NCBI GenBank assembly: GCA_002352205.1
Contig: DEHZ01000010.1
Span: 62,245 to 126,244 of the forward strand
Origin: Flavobacterium sp. UBA2787
Lineage (GTDB): Bacteria > Bacteroidota > Bacteroidia > Flavobacteriales > Flavobacteriaceae
Reading direction: 5' to 3'
DNA length: 64,000 nt
Shown: positions 34,379 through 42,992 of the stretch, piece by piece
Layout of the letters: every line of letters starts with the position of its first letter
Position numbering within the stretch: position 1 is the stretch's first letter
Notes under the pieces: model-generated
What the model saw: only the letters and a program-made list of their open reading frames with translations
What the model was told of the DNA's origin: nothing
Database searches by the model: none
Made by a program: the position numbers and the translations under genes

Positions 34379-35746
34379 ATGGCACAAAAACCAAGTATTC
34401 CCAAAGGAACCAGAGATTTTTCACCGGCAGAGGTGGCAAAACGCAATTACATCAGCTCGATCATGAAACATCATTTTGAGGTTTTTGGTTTTCAGCCAAT
34501 TGAAACGCCTTCGTTTGAAAATTCGGAGACGTTGATGGGTAAATATGGGGAAGAAGGGGATCGATTGATTTTTAAGATATTGAATTCGGGTGATTATTTG
34601 GATAAAGTAAGTCAGGAAGAATTATCAAATATTGATTATAAAAAACTAACTTCAAAAATCTCCGAAAAAGCCCTTCGTTACGACCTAACCGTTCCGTTTG
34701 CACGATACGTTGTGCAACACCAAAATGAAATTGAGTTTCCGTTTAAGCGGTACCAAATTCAGCCGGTTTGGAGAGCCGATCGTCCACAAAAAGGGAGATT
34801 CAGAGAGTTTTATCAATGTGATGCTGATGTGGTGGGTTCAACTTCTTTGTGGCAAGAAGTGGAGTTGGTTCAATTGTATGATGCTGTTTTTACACAATTA
34901 GGTTTAGGTGGAACAACCATCAAAATCAATAACCGAAAAATTTTGTCAGGAATTGCGGAAGTGATTGGTGCAAAAGACAAATTAATCGATTTTACAGTTG
35001 CGTTAGACAAATTAGACAAAATAGGCGAGGACGGTGTGAAAAAAGAAATGCTTGAAAAAGGAATTTCGGAATCAGCGATCGAAAAAGTGCAACCGTTGTT
35101 TCAATTTACCGGAACGGTTTCGGAAAAAATTGAAAAATTAAATGACTTATTGTCTTCTTCCGAAGAAGGAAAAAAAGGCGTCGAAGAGTTGCAATTTATA
35201 TGTGAAACTGTTCAAAAATTAGGTTTGCAAACCGCTATTATTGATTTGGATGTCACATTAGCCAGAGGTTTAAATTACTACACCGGAGCTATTTTTGAAG
35301 TAACTGCTCCGCAAGTGGCGATGGGTTCCATCGGTGGTGGCGGTCGTTATGACGATTTGACCGGAATTTTCGGTTTAAAGAATATGAGTGGTGTCGGAAT
35401 TTCGTTTGGATTAGATAGAATTTATTTAGTGTTGGAAGAATTAGGTTTATTCCCTGAAACGGTCACTGCCACGAGCAAAGCACTTTTTATCAATTACGGA
35501 AATGCGGAAAGTTTCTATGCTATGGAAGCCATTTCCAAATTACGCCGTAGCGGAATAAAAGTCGAATTATATCCCGATGCCGCCAAAATCGCTAAACAAT
35601 TTCAACATGCTGACAAACGCGGAATTCCTTTTGCCGTGATAGCCGGAGAATCGGAAATGAAAGAGAATGTTTTTGGTTTGAAAAATTTACAAACGGGTGA
35701 ACAAGTGAAGTTGGATTTTGAGGGGTTGAAAAATGCTTTAAAATAA
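34379..35746 (+). CDS. hisS: Histidyl-tRNA synthetase
   Basis: Charges tRNA-His with histidine. Motif 1 lies near the N-terminus (KGTRDFSP is the usual opening, residues 9-16), motif 2 near FRAFYQCD-like [15 protein letters not shown] (about 141-155), the histidine-specific ARGLNYYTG (about 297-305) and motif 3 near [13 protein letters not shown] (about 339-351). The anticodon-binding domain fills about 365-455 and ends [21 protein letters not shown] diverged copy of this 3' end lies at 36526-36615 beyond the toxin-antitoxin genes. A terminator follows at 35772. Confidence 0.97.
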   Translation: MAQKPSIPKGTRDFSPAEVAKRNYISSIMKHHFEVFGFQPIETPSFENSETLMGKYGEEGDRLIFKILNSGDYLDKVSQEELSNIDYKKLTSKISEKALRYDLTVPFARYVVQHQNEIEFPFKRYQIQPVWRADRPQKGRFREFYQCDADVVGSTSLWQEVELVQLYDAVFTQLGLGGTTIKINNRKILSGIAEVIGAKDKLIDFTVALDKLDKIGEDGVKKEMLEKGISESAIEKVQPLFQFTGTVSEKIEKLNDLLSSSEEGKKGVEELQFICETVQKLGLQTAIIDLDVTLARGLNYYTGAIFEVTAPQVAMGSIGGGGRYDDLTGIFGLKNMSGVGISFGLDRIYLVLEELGLFPETVTATSKALFINYGNAESFYAMEAISKLRRSGIKVELYPDAAKIAKQFQHADKRGIPFAVIAGESEMKENVFGLKNLQTGEQVKLDFEGLKNALK

Positions 35747-35771
35747 GTTTTTCAAATTTTGTATAAATTAG

Positions 35772-35805
35772 ACCTCGTTAGAAGTATCTGACGAGGTTTT
35801 TTTTA
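35772..35805 (+). terminator. Terminator after hisS
   Basis: ACCTCGTTA (35772-35780) pairs with TGACGAGGT (35789-35797), one G-U, followed by eight T residues. It lies between the hisS stop and the stop of the opposite-strand toxin gene. Confidence 0.88.
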
Positions 35806-36216
35806 TAAACTTTTTAAATATTCTTCCGCTGACATAACTGGAAGTAAAGAATGTTTAAAATCTTTTTGATTTCTGGTGATGATGATGTCACATTTTGAAT
35901 CTAAAGCACAAAAATATTGTAACGCATCTTCAAAATCTTCAAAATCGGAGTTTAACGCTTTTTCCAGTATGCTTTCATTCATTGCAGCTATTTCACACAG
36001 AATTTTGAACTTTCTCAGTTTTTCTTTTGCATTTGCATTTCCTTCCGACTTGGTAAGAAAATAATTTACCGTAGCAAATGAAATAGGAGAAATAATCAGT
36101 TTTACTTTTTTGTGATCGGCTAAAGTAGCCAATTGAGCACTTGGAGTATAAAAAGGTTCTCGTTCTCCAAGAAAATCAAGCATAATATTAGTGTCTAAGA
36201 ATAACTTTTTACTCAT
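35803..36216 (-). CDS. PIN-domain toxin (VapC-like)
   Basis: A 137-residue PIN ribonuclease, the likely toxin of a type II toxin-antitoxin pair. Acidic residues of the PIN active site are seen in FLDTNIMLDFLGER (6-19), with Asp8 and Asp13, in the central DFEDFEDALQYFCAL (about 90-104), and in DIIITRNQKDFK (about 109-120). Its start overlaps the antitoxin stop in ATGA, a usual arrangement with the antitoxin first. It sits between hisS and a displaced copy of the hisS 3' end, suggesting insertion. Target RNA is unknown; PIN toxins often cut tRNA or rRNA. Confidence 0.88.
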   Translation of the reverse strand: MSKKLFLDTNIMLDFLGEREPFYTPSAQLATLADHKKVKLIISPISFATVNYFLTKSEGNANAKEKLRKFKILCEIAAMNESILEKALNSDFEDFEDALQYFCALDSKCDIIITRNQKDFKHSLLPVMSAEEYLKSL

Positions 36217-36464
36217 TTGTGTTTGTTCAAAAGATGTTCAGCATATTCTTTTTTGTAATCCAAATCAGCCGGCATTGAATTACCGGTTTTTATACTTTTT
36301 ACAAAAGGAGAGATTTCAATGGAATCCTCATTTTTTGTTTCATTGGTAAGCGAATTCAAGTAATTCTCGATAATTCGAGACAAACTCACTTTCTTTTGAG
36401 CAGCATAAATCTTCGCTTTCTCAATGATTTCTTGATTTAATTTTAAGGTCAATTTTGTGTCCAT
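36213..36464 (-). CDS. Antitoxin of the PIN-domain pair (DUF6364-like)
   Basis: An 83-residue ribbon-helix-helix-like antitoxin. The start at 36464 (MDTKLTLKLNQEIIEKAK) is preferred; a longer frame to 36692 passes through the hisS-end remnant. The N-terminal TKLTLKLNQEIIEKAKIYA, then KKVSLSRIIENYLNSL matches RHH DNA-binding antitoxins (strand, helix, helix). The C-terminal half is charged and would wrap the toxin. It overlaps the toxin gene by four bases. A promoter-like TATATTTG lies 20 bp upstream and a near-symmetric TATA-TGCG-TATA word (36497-36508) may be its operator; autoregulation is usual for these pairs. Confidence 0.85.
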   Translation of the reverse strand: MDTKLTLKLNQEIIEKAKIYAAQKKVSLSRIIENYLNSLTNETKNEDSIEISPFVKSIKTGNSMPADLDYKKEYAEHLLNKHK

Positions 36465-36483
36465 AGCGATAAAGTTGTACGTG

Positions 36484-36512
36484 CAAATATATGAATTATA
36501 TGCGTATAAATT
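36484..36512 (-). promoter_or_regulatory. Promoter and candidate operator of the toxin-antitoxin pair
   Basis: The minus strand reads TATATTTG at 36484-36491, an exact -7 element 20 bp before the antitoxin ATG. Immediately upstream, AATTATATGCGTATAAATT (36494-36512) is built around two TATA half-sites and could bind the antitoxin; this is inference. Confidence 0.55.
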
Positions 36513-36525
36513 TAGATTTAACATT

Positions 36526-36615
36526 TTTAGATCGAGAAATTTAGTAACTGGAGAAGAGGTAAAGTTGGATTTTGAGGGGCAAAAAGTTGAGCTATTCTTT
36601 GTAACTATTGAGTAG
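36526..36615 (+). pseudogene. Displaced 3' end of a hisS gene (remnant)
   Basis: In the plus strand the frame reads FRSRNLVTGEEVKLDFEG and continues QKVELFFVTIE to a TAG at 36613-36615. The intact hisS ends [24 protein letters not shown]. Twelve of fourteen residues from NL to EG agree, and 18 bases (AAGTTGGATTTTGAGGGG) are identical at 35708-35725 and 36562-36579. Several codon differences are synonymous (ACG/ACT, GGT/GGA, GTG/GTA), which indicates divergence under coding constraint and not a simple recent duplication. It has no start and is not expressed as a full gene. The toxin-antitoxin pair lies between the two ends. Confidence 0.85.
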
Positions 36616-36648
36616 TAAACGAAAAGAATATCAAAATTTATTAATATT

Positions 36649-37362
36649 TTAGAGAGTATAAGCAATAGCATAACCAAATCGATTATATTCAATCAATTTT
36701 ATCCAGACACCATTGTCATTTCTATAAATTGCTGTAAATCCCTTTCCATCAAAGCTTCTATTTTTACAAATCGTTATTCTAGCATATTTTTTGTCCTCAG
36801 AAAATAATGGTTTTGAAAATTGAAAAAAGATTTTTTTTTCGTAATTAATTTTAGAGTCAATATTCGAGGCGGTTACAAGTTCTTTATAAAATTTTTTATT
36901 TTTCCAAATTCTACTTTTATTCCAGAACCACTTTTTCTTTACTAGTAATGAATTTTCTTCGTTATTTCTGACAAGACTGTCATAAACTTTTGCTTCAATT
37001 TTGTATTTTACAAATTGAACATTTTTATTCTCAAGAGGTGAAATTGGATTTTTATATTCACTAGATACATATCTAACATTTTGCAAGTTATAATTTTTCC
37101 AGTCTATAGTTCCTACTAACTCTTTGTAAATAATATTAGTAGGAAAGTCTTTGTCACTTATTTTTAGTTCTCGAATTTGATAATTTTGAAGCGAGTCATG
37201 AATTACTGATTTTTCAAGACTTTTTGAAATCAAATAGTAATATTCATAATTTTCAGGAACTTCGATTTTGGCAACTTGATTTATAAAATTTTCAATATCA
37301 GAATTTTGTCCAAAAAAATTTAGATTGTAAAGGATTAAAATTATGAATAGAATTTGTTTCAT
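36649..37362 (-). CDS. Secreted protein of unknown function
   Basis: A 237-residue protein with a signal peptide (KQILFIILILYNLNFFGQ). The mature part is rich in Lys, Asn, Tyr and aromatic residues, and the C-terminus FDGKGFTAIYRNDNGVWIK (about 207-225) looks like a single beta-rich domain. I recognise no family. It lies just outside the hisS-end remnant, so it may be part of the original neighbourhood of hisS. AT content is higher than in the core genes around it. Confidence 0.65.
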   Translation of the reverse strand: MKQILFIILILYNLNFFGQNSDIENFINQVAKIEVPENYEYYYLISKSLEKSVIHDSLQNYQIRELKISDKDFPTNIIYKELVGTIDWKNYNLQNVRYVSSEYKNPISPLENKNVQFVKYKIEAKVYDSLVRNNEENSLLVKKKWFWNKSRIWKNKKFYKELVTASNIDSKINYEKKIFFQFSKPLFSEDKKYARITICKNRSFDGKGFTAIYRNDNGVWIKLIEYNRFGYAIAYTL

Positions 37363-37527
37363 TCTAATTATTGGTATTTATTTATTTGAGAAACAAACTT
37401 CTAGAAATTCAAAAACATTCTGTTGGATTTTAGAAGCTTTGTTTTGCTTATTTACTCTCAAATATACTAATTTTTAAAACAAATCATCAAATGCAAAATA
37501 TTTTCAAAAAGTATATAAAAATGAAAA

Positions 37528-37546
37528 GCCCCTCACGTCGAGGGGC
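37528..37546 (-). terminator. Terminator of the large secreted protein gene
   Basis: GCCCCTC and GAGGGGC form a 7-bp GC-rich stem with loop ACGTC; on the minus strand it is followed by TTTTC. It lies 32 bp beyond the stop at 37578. The 37363-37577 gap holds nothing else that I see. Confidence 0.78.
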
Positions 37547-37577
37547 CTTTCGGTGTCAAAAATCAATTATCAAAACC

Positions 37578-40500
37578 CTATTTAATAATGATTTTTTTGC
37601 TAATTGTTCCGGCATTCGTTTGCACACGAACAATGTAGGTGCCAGCACTCACGTTGCTCACCGGTAATGAAATGTTGGTTTGGGTTTGGTTTTCAACATT
37701 CCAGGTGGCAAGGGTCTGACCCAGGATCGTAAAGATGCTCACTGTTTCCACAGTTACATCGGTTAAGTTATTTTTTATCGTTAGTAGATTTTGGGCATTG
37801 GTAAAAGCAACCGCAATTTCATTATCAAGGTTATGTTCACCTGTAGATAAGGTTCCGTTGTTAAACGTTAATTCAAAGCGGTTGTGAATTTCTCCTTGTG
37901 GTAATTCAATAGTAAAATGTTCGTTTTTAATTGAATGATATAATCCGGTTGTTTTGTCATGAATAAAAATGTCTGTTGCTTCATCCACATTTTCTGTTCC
38001 ATCCAATGTAAACTGAACATTTCCGGCAGCATACGTTTTTATTCCTAACGGATAGGTTTTGTTCACATCAAAATACGAAGCACCTTGAATAATCAGTTTT
38101 ACACCATTATTTAAGAAATACATGTCATTTTGTTGGTTGTCGATGTGAATAGCATCATATCCTAAATCAATATCTTCCGTTGCCAATTCATCCATAAAAC
38201 CAATCAACAATTGTCTGTGGTAATTGTTATAGGAATTAAAACCAATTCTGATTTTCATGAATTCATCTTCGCTATACGTATCTTCTTGGTTGTTATCTGC
38301 TCCATATTCAATATCATCTTCACTAGTTGTTTGATTTTCACTTGATCTGAAAAGCACGCTTGAATTGGCATTGTTTTCTTTGATGAATAAACGTTGACTG
38401 TTATTGAAAACAAAGCTTCCTCCTGTTGTATTTCCTCTTACAAAGAAACCTTGTCCGACAGGAATAAATCTTCCTGGGATTCTCGTACTTGAACCTAATC
38501 CGCTAATTCCTGATGGAGAAACAGGAGCTGTTCCGCCCACTAAATTACGCGTTGCATAACCACCTTGATAACCTGAAAGAGTATGTGTGTTGTTGGTTGC
38601 AAAATGTTCCCAGATATACAATGTTCCGTTAATTGAACCTAAATTTTGACTAATAAATTCATTCGCATCCAAAGCAGATGGATATGGATTTCCGGATAAA
38701 TTCAAATTGTTAGCAGAAACATAACTTGTGATTTCACCATTGTTTGGTTTGCCGATAAAAGTGAAATTCTGCGATGGGGTAGAGGCTCCGCTTCCTTTTA
38801 AGGTAAAGCCTTGACCTGCTAATAAAGCTCCGTTCTGACCAACAGTTGCCCAGTTGGCATAAATTGGAGATACGTTTTGGAATTTATAAATCCAATAGCT
38901 ACTCAACGTAATCGGATTACTAGTTAACGGATTATTGGTGCTGCTAACCCAAGCAATATTTGTTGGATTGTCAGGGTTTGTTCCGTCTTTCATCACTCCG
39001 GCAACGGTGTAACCATGGTTTATGGTTGAATTATTGATAGAACTCACTGGCGAAGACCAATAGTTATAATTAAATTTATTGCTTTGACCTTGCTGATCAC
39101 GTTCCAAATTACCAGTACTTGTTGCAGCTAATTCACTATTTACAGTTTGAATAAGTTGCGAACGATCTTTTAAATCAATTTTTCCGTCTAGTTTAAGATA
39201 CCAATCATTTTGAAGTTTAGTATCATTGTTCATGGTTATTTTTACGTTTGGATCAACAAGTAATCCAACAGTAGTAATATTTGATGTTTCTGTGATATCG
39301 TGTTTCACTTGAATAATTGAATAATTCGAATCTATAACATCCATTCCTCTAACTTCATCAGTGGAATTATGAATTGCATTAGCAAAATTTCCGGATTGTG
39401 AAGTTACAAAAGGCATAGGAGCTTGTTGTGAATTTATAATTTTATGGTTAAAAATTCTCATTCCGCTTTCAGTATCAATACTTGGAGTGGTTAAATCATC
39501 AATAATATCATCTTTGTAAACATCCATTCTATAGTATCGAAGTAAGTTTGCAAAAGGTAACTCTTCAATGTTTTTAGGAACGATTGCACCTCTCACTTGA
39601 CCATTATTATTTTCAATTTCCTGATACACCATTCTTTGCACTTGTTGAGCAGTTAAATTGGTGTTGAAAATTCTAACTTCATCAATTTTTCCTTTGAAGA
39701 AGTTATTGTTTGCATTAGGGTTTTTACCTAAGGTTAATGGCGTAGTGTCTGCATTAATTGAACTGTCTGTAGCATAACTTAAAACATTATTACCATTTAC
39801 ATAAATTCTTAAATATCCGTCACCAAGCGTTGCTGCAACATGATACCATCTGGAGGCACTTAGAGCGGTATTGTATGAAATAGTACTTCCGTTTAAAACT
39901 ACTTGGAGTCTTCGACTACTGTTTACACGTATGTAAAATCTGTTTTGTCCAACCACTATTCCGTTTGAATTGTATGGATGCGTTAAATTAATCCAAGCCA
40001 TGACTGAAACTTGTGATAATCCACCCAATACGGAAGAACCTTGAGCATAATCGTTTCTACCATCAAATTCCAGAAATAATTTTCGATTTAAATCTCTTGG
40101 AGATCCAAAATTTGAAGTATTGGTGTCGAAAGTATCAACAATTCCGTCCTTATCTAAATCGGCAGAGCCATCAATTTTCCCATCATTATTAGCATCTAAA
40201 TTGGCATACAATCCCGATTGAATATCAAAAGTACCATCAGAATTTGAATCTAATTGAAGATAATCACTCACTCCGTTTGAATCGCTATCTTGGGCGTAAG
40301 CTCTTTCAATAGTTCCAAAAGAAGTTGAATTGTCATATAAATCTAAAATTCCGTCTCCATCACTGTCTGCACCATCACCGGTTCCATCGCCATTGATGTC
40401 GCCATCGCCGTTTAATAATCCAGCTTCATCTACATCAAAAAGTGAATCGTTATCACTGTCTAAGTCAAGATAATCAGGAATAGAATCGCCATCTGTGTCA

Positions 40501-41885
40501 GGAATGGAATAGTTTCCTGCTGAAGTTAATGTTTCAATGTAATCGTTTAGACCATTACCATTTTCATCTTTCCACAAGGAAGAATTGTTTAAATCAAAGG
40601 TAGATTTTTGGTTACTCATTTGTTTAAAACCCGCTTCTTCAATATCCGGAATACCGTCATTATCTGAATCTAAATCTAAATAATCAGGAACGCCATCTTT
40701 GTCTGTATCGATACATGATTGGTTTATTGAAATTTTTACATCATCAATAAAATTTCCAATCGATTGACTTCCGGAAGCGGTATAACCTGCTTGAAAAGTT
40801 AGAACAATTTGAGTTTGACCTTCAGGAATTACAAACACACCGGAATAAGTTCCCCATGCTGTGTTTCCATCCACCATTGTTGCAATTGGAGTTGATGCTA
40901 ATGCATTTGATAATGAAGAACCAAATTTTACAAAAGCTTGATCTACACCTGACCTTCCTCTATGTTTAACAGACCAATTGATTGTTCCACCGGCACCGTT
41001 TAAGCAAAATGATTGGTATAAAATTCCCGGTACATTTGCATTTAATTCTGCAAATTGATTTCCGGAAGCAGCTGTAACGCCATTAAATCCAGAACTCCAA
41101 ATTTCAATAAAGTTTTCGGCACTGGTTTGCCATCCGGGAACACTGTTTGTTGGTAAAATAGAGTAACTTGAAGCGGAGATAGAAGGACTTTCAAAATCAC
41201 CGTTGGTAAAAAAGTCGGTAAAGCACGATTCGCATTCAATGGAATCTAAAATTCCGTCGTTATCTGAATCGAGGTCTGCATTATCTTCGATACCATCTCC
41301 ATCGGTATCAACCATTGCGGTAATTGTAATATTATCGATGTAGAAGAATTCACTTGAATCAAGATTCGTTGATCTCACACGAATTCTCACGCTCGAATTA
41401 TTATTTGGTATATTAAAAAAGTAAGGATTATTGGCTTGACCAGGTGTGGTATCGCCAGTTCCAAAAGCTAAACTTTGACCGCTACCACCATTATTACCAT
41501 CAACAAGTTGAATAGATGTTGTGTAGTTTGAGCCATTGTCATATGAAAAATCGATAAATAAATCTTCGCTATCATCTACATTCGTCGCAGCAAAGGCAAT
41601 AGAAACTTGAGCATTGGTGTAATTTGATAATGAAACATTTTCGAATACAACATTGCTTGAATTGTTTGAAGATCCGGAAAATCGAAGTGATCTTGTTCCG
41701 CTCATTGCAGTTGTAGTTGATACGGTAACATACGATGAAGAGGATACAGCGTACGATAAATTATCGGAAGTACTTCCTTCAAATCCTTGGTTTTTAAGCA
41801 AAACCTGCGAAAAACTTAACATTGTAGAAATTAGGAATGCAAATAAGCATCCTTTTTTTACATTATTAAATTGAATAGTTTTCAT
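37578..41885 (-). CDS. Large type IX-secreted protein with TSP3 repeats and a LamG domain
   Basis: A 1435-residue cell-surface or extracellular protein. It has a signal peptide (1-27), an Ig- or jelly-roll-like region (about 30-190), one thrombospondin type 3 stretch (DTDGDGIEDNADLDSDNDG, about 193-211), a second jelly-roll-like domain (about 225-385), a long run of calcium-binding TSP3 repeats (about 390-620, DSDNDGIPD-like), a LamG/concanavalin-like domain (about 640-790, WYHVAATLGDGYLRIYVNG), a long unassigned region and a C-terminal sorting domain (about 1360-1435) ending SAGTYIVRVQTNAGTISKKI. That ending is the T9SS type A signal found only in Bacteroidota. An adhesin or glycan-binding role is likely but not proven. 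It stands alone. Confidence 0.9.
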   Translation of the reverse strand: MKTIQFNNVKKGCLFAFLISTMLSFSQVLLKNQGFEGSTSDNLSYAVSSSSYVTVSTTTAMSGTRSLRFSGSSNNSSNVVFENVSLSNYTNAQVSIAFAATNVDDSEDLFIDFSYDNGSNYTTSIQLVDGNNGGSGQSLAFGTGDTTPGQANNPYFFNIPNNNSSVRIRVRSTNLDSSEFFYIDNITITAMVDTDGDGIEDNADLDSDNDGILDSIECESCFTDFFTNGDFESPSISASSYSILPTNSVPGWQTSAENFIEIWSSGFNGVTAASGNQFAELNANVPGILYQSFCLNGAGGTINWSVKHRGRSGVDQAFVKFGSSLSNALASTPIATMVDGNTAWGTYSGVFVIPEGQTQIVLTFQAGYTASGSQSIGNFIDDVKISINQSCIDTDKDGVPDYLDLDSDNDGIPDIEEAGFKQMSNQKSTFDLNNSSLWKDENGNGLNDYIETLTSAGNYSIPDTDGDSIPDYLDLDSDNDSLFDVDEAGLLNGDGDINGDGTGDGADSDGDGILDLYDNSTSFGTIERAYAQDSDSNGVSDYLQLDSNSDGTFDIQSGLYANLDANNDGKIDGSADLDKDGIVDTFDTNTSNFGSPRDLNRKLFLEFDGRNDYAQGSSVLGGLSQVSVMAWINLTHPYNSNGIVVGQNRFYIRVNSSRRLQVVLNGSTISYNTALSASRWYHVAATLGDGYLRIYVNGNNVLSYATDSSINADTTPLTLGKNPNANNNFFKGKIDEVRIFNTNLTAQQVQRMVYQEIENNNGQVRGAIVPKNIEELPFANLLRYYRMDVYKDDIIDDLTTPSIDTESGMRIFNHKIINSQQAPMPFVTSQSGNFANAIHNSTDEVRGMDVIDSNYSIIQVKHDITETSNITTVGLLVDPNVKITMNNDTKLQNDWYLKLDGKIDLKDRSQLIQTVNSELAATSTGNLERDQQGQSNKFNYNYWSSPVSSINNSTINHGYTVAGVMKDGTNPDNPTNIAWVSSTNNPLTSNPITLSSYWIYKFQNVSPIYANWATVGQNGALLAGQGFTLKGSGASTPSQNFTFIGKPNNGEITSYVSANNLNLSGNPYPSALDANEFISQNLGSINGTLYIWEHFATNNTHTLSGYQGGYATRNLVGGTAPVSPSGISGLGSSTRIPGRFIPVGQGFFVRGNTTGGSFVFNNSQRLFIKENNANSSVLFRSSENQTTSEDDIEYGADNNQEDTYSEDEFMKIRIGFNSYNNYHRQLLIGFMDELATEDIDLGYDAIHIDNQQNDMYFLNNGVKLIIQGASYFDVNKTYPLGIKTYAAGNVQFTLDGTENVDEATDIFIHDKTTGLYHSIKNEHFTIELPQGEIHNRFELTFNNGTLSTGEHNLDNEIAVAFTNAQNLLTIKNNLTDVTVETVSIFTILGQTLATWNVENQTQTNISLPVSNVSAGTYIVRVQTNAGTISKKIIIK

Positions 41886-42282
41886 AATACTAAAATTTAG
41901 CTATTACTTTTTTTAATTGAATTTTTGACAAGCCAAAAGTAAGAAGCTAATTTTAAATAATCGATTAAATGTATAAAATAATCGATGAAATACATAAAAA
42001 TATAATTAATATATGTAAAAAACTTACAATATGTTTTAAAATTAAGATATGTTATAGAATTGTTTTATACCTAATTAATATTGATTATTTCAAAACATAA
42101 TCTATCGGGTATAATTTATTTTTTATAAAGTGATTTTAAATAAAGACAAGCGAGCAAGAAATTATTATAGAGGTTTAAAAATAGAAATTTTTAAAAGGTA
42201 TGAATTAAAAACAGATATAATAAATATTAAAAGTATTTAGATGTACTATCTGTAAAAGTAATAAAATTGAAGACATAAAAAA
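41886..42282. other. AT-rich gap upstream of the large secreted protein
   Basis: About 400 bp of very AT-rich DNA. It must contain the promoter of the minus-strand gene starting at 41885; the minus strand has TACTTTTG at 41934-41941, an exact -7 match, without a clear TTG at the ideal spacing. A 36-codon open frame at 42130-42240 is probably chance. Nothing else is visible. Confidence 0.5.
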
Positions 42283-42309
42283 AAACGGATTAAGGTTCTT
42301 AATCCGTTT
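42283..42309 (-). terminator. Terminator of the tRNA-Met gene
   Basis: AAACGGATTAAG and CTTAATCCGTTT form a perfect 12-bp stem with a three-base loop; on the minus strand nine T residues follow. It lies 21 bp beyond the tRNA 3' end. Confidence 0.9.
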
Positions 42310-42330
42310 ACTTTCAAAGTAATAATCTTG

Positions 42331-42404
42331 TAGCGAGACCGAGATTTGAACTCGGGACCTTTGGGTTATGAATCCAACGCTCTAACCAACTGAGCTATCT
42401 CGCC
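42331..42404 (-). tRNA. tRNA-Met (anticodon CAT), probably elongator
   Basis: The minus strand folds as a 74-nt cloverleaf: acceptor GGCGAGA/TCTCGCT (with G1-U72), D-arm GCTC/GAGC, anticodon loop TTCATAA in stem TTGGA/CCCAA (one A-C mismatch next to the loop), T-arm CCGAG-TTCAAAT-CTCGG and discriminator A. CCA is not encoded. An initiator tRNA would show an unpaired position 1-72 and three G-C pairs at the base of the anticodon stem, which are absent. A tRNA-Ile with lysidine-modified CAT is an alternative, less likely here. It has its own promoter and terminator. Confidence 0.93.
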
Positions 42405-42438
42405 AAATTCTTGCAGAACCTCTTCGGTAATGCGGGTG

Positions 42439-42468
42439 CAAATATATAAATAATAGTAAACCTTCCAA
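42439..42468 (-). promoter_or_regulatory. Promoter of tRNA-Met
   Basis: On the minus strand TTG (42466-42468), a 19-bp spacer and TATATTTG (42439-42446) form an exact Bacteroidota promoter, about 35 bp before the tRNA 5' end. Confidence 0.8.
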
Positions 42469-42551
42469 ACATAAAATGATAAAATATTTTTATTTTAGAA
42501 AATGCTTTTTTTTTGACGTAATATTCAATATATTGCCCCAAAATAGTAAGA

Positions 42552-42944
42552 ATGGATACAAAAGTACGATACGAAATAGAGTTTCCGCTAAACTCATCAC
42601 CACAGTTACTTTATCAATATATCTCAACTCCTTCGGGTTTGTCTGAGTGGTTTGCTGATAATGTGAATTCTAGAGGCGAATTTTTTACATTCATTTGGGA
42701 TGATACTCTGGAAAAGGCTCGTTTAGCTTCTAAAAAAACAAACGAACGAATAAAGTTCAAATGGTTGGATGAGCAAGATAAAGACACTGATTATTTTTTT
42801 GAATTGAGAATTATGGAAGATGAAATCACAAAAGACGTTTCTTTGGTGGTGATTGATTTTGCCTTTGAAGACGAATTGAGTGAGTCGAAATTATTATGGG
42901 AAAACCAAATATCTGATTTAAAGCATGTTATTGGTTCGGTATAA
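42552..42944 (+). CDS. START-like (AHSA1-type) domain protein
   Basis: A 130-residue protein with the helix-grip fold of START/AHSA1 proteins: an N-terminal strand YEIEFPLNSSPQLLYQYIS (about 7-25), GLSEWFADNV (about 29-38), and a C-terminal helix ESKLLWENQISDLKHVIG. Such proteins bind hydrophobic ligands or act as Hsp90 co-activators; in Flavobacteriaceae the family is conserved but its ligand is unknown. A terminator immediately follows, partly overlapping the next gene's promoter. Confidence 0.85.
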   Translation: MDTKVRYEIEFPLNSSPQLLYQYISTPSGLSEWFADNVNSRGEFFTFIWDDTLEKARLASKKTNERIKFKWLDEQDKDTDYFFELRIMEDEITKDVSLVVIDFAFEDELSESKLLWENQISDLKHVIGSV

Positions 42945-42960
42945 TTAAATGGAATAAACG

Positions 42961-42992
42961 TATATTTGCCCTGTAAAATCAGGGCTTTTTTT
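42961..42992 (+). promoter_or_regulatory. Interleaved -7 element and terminator ahead of the aminotransferase gene
   Basis: TATATTTG (42961-42968) is an exact -7 element; its last base begins the hairpin GCCCTG-CAGGGC (42968-42985), which is followed by seven T residues ending at the ATG (42993). Readthrough from the upstream gene would meet a complete terminator, while transcripts starting here would begin inside the stem and lack its left arm. The -33 half is not clear. Confidence 0.6.

Noticed and set aside
36213-36692. A 159-residue version of the antitoxin starting at 36692.
   Set aside because: Its first 76 residues read through the promoter region and antisense to the hisS remnant; the ATG at 36464 gives a standard antitoxin N-terminus.
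42130-42240. A 36-codon open frame (GTG start) rich in Arg/Lys/Tyr in the AT-rich gap.
   Set aside because: Too short, no promoter, and only a vague resemblance to small endonucleases; I judge it a chance frame.
42331-42404. The A-C mismatch in the anticodon stem and G1-U72 as signs of a degenerate tRNA.
   Set aside because: All arms otherwise pair well, and an exact promoter and a strong terminator flank it; such mismatches occur in functional tRNA-Met genes.
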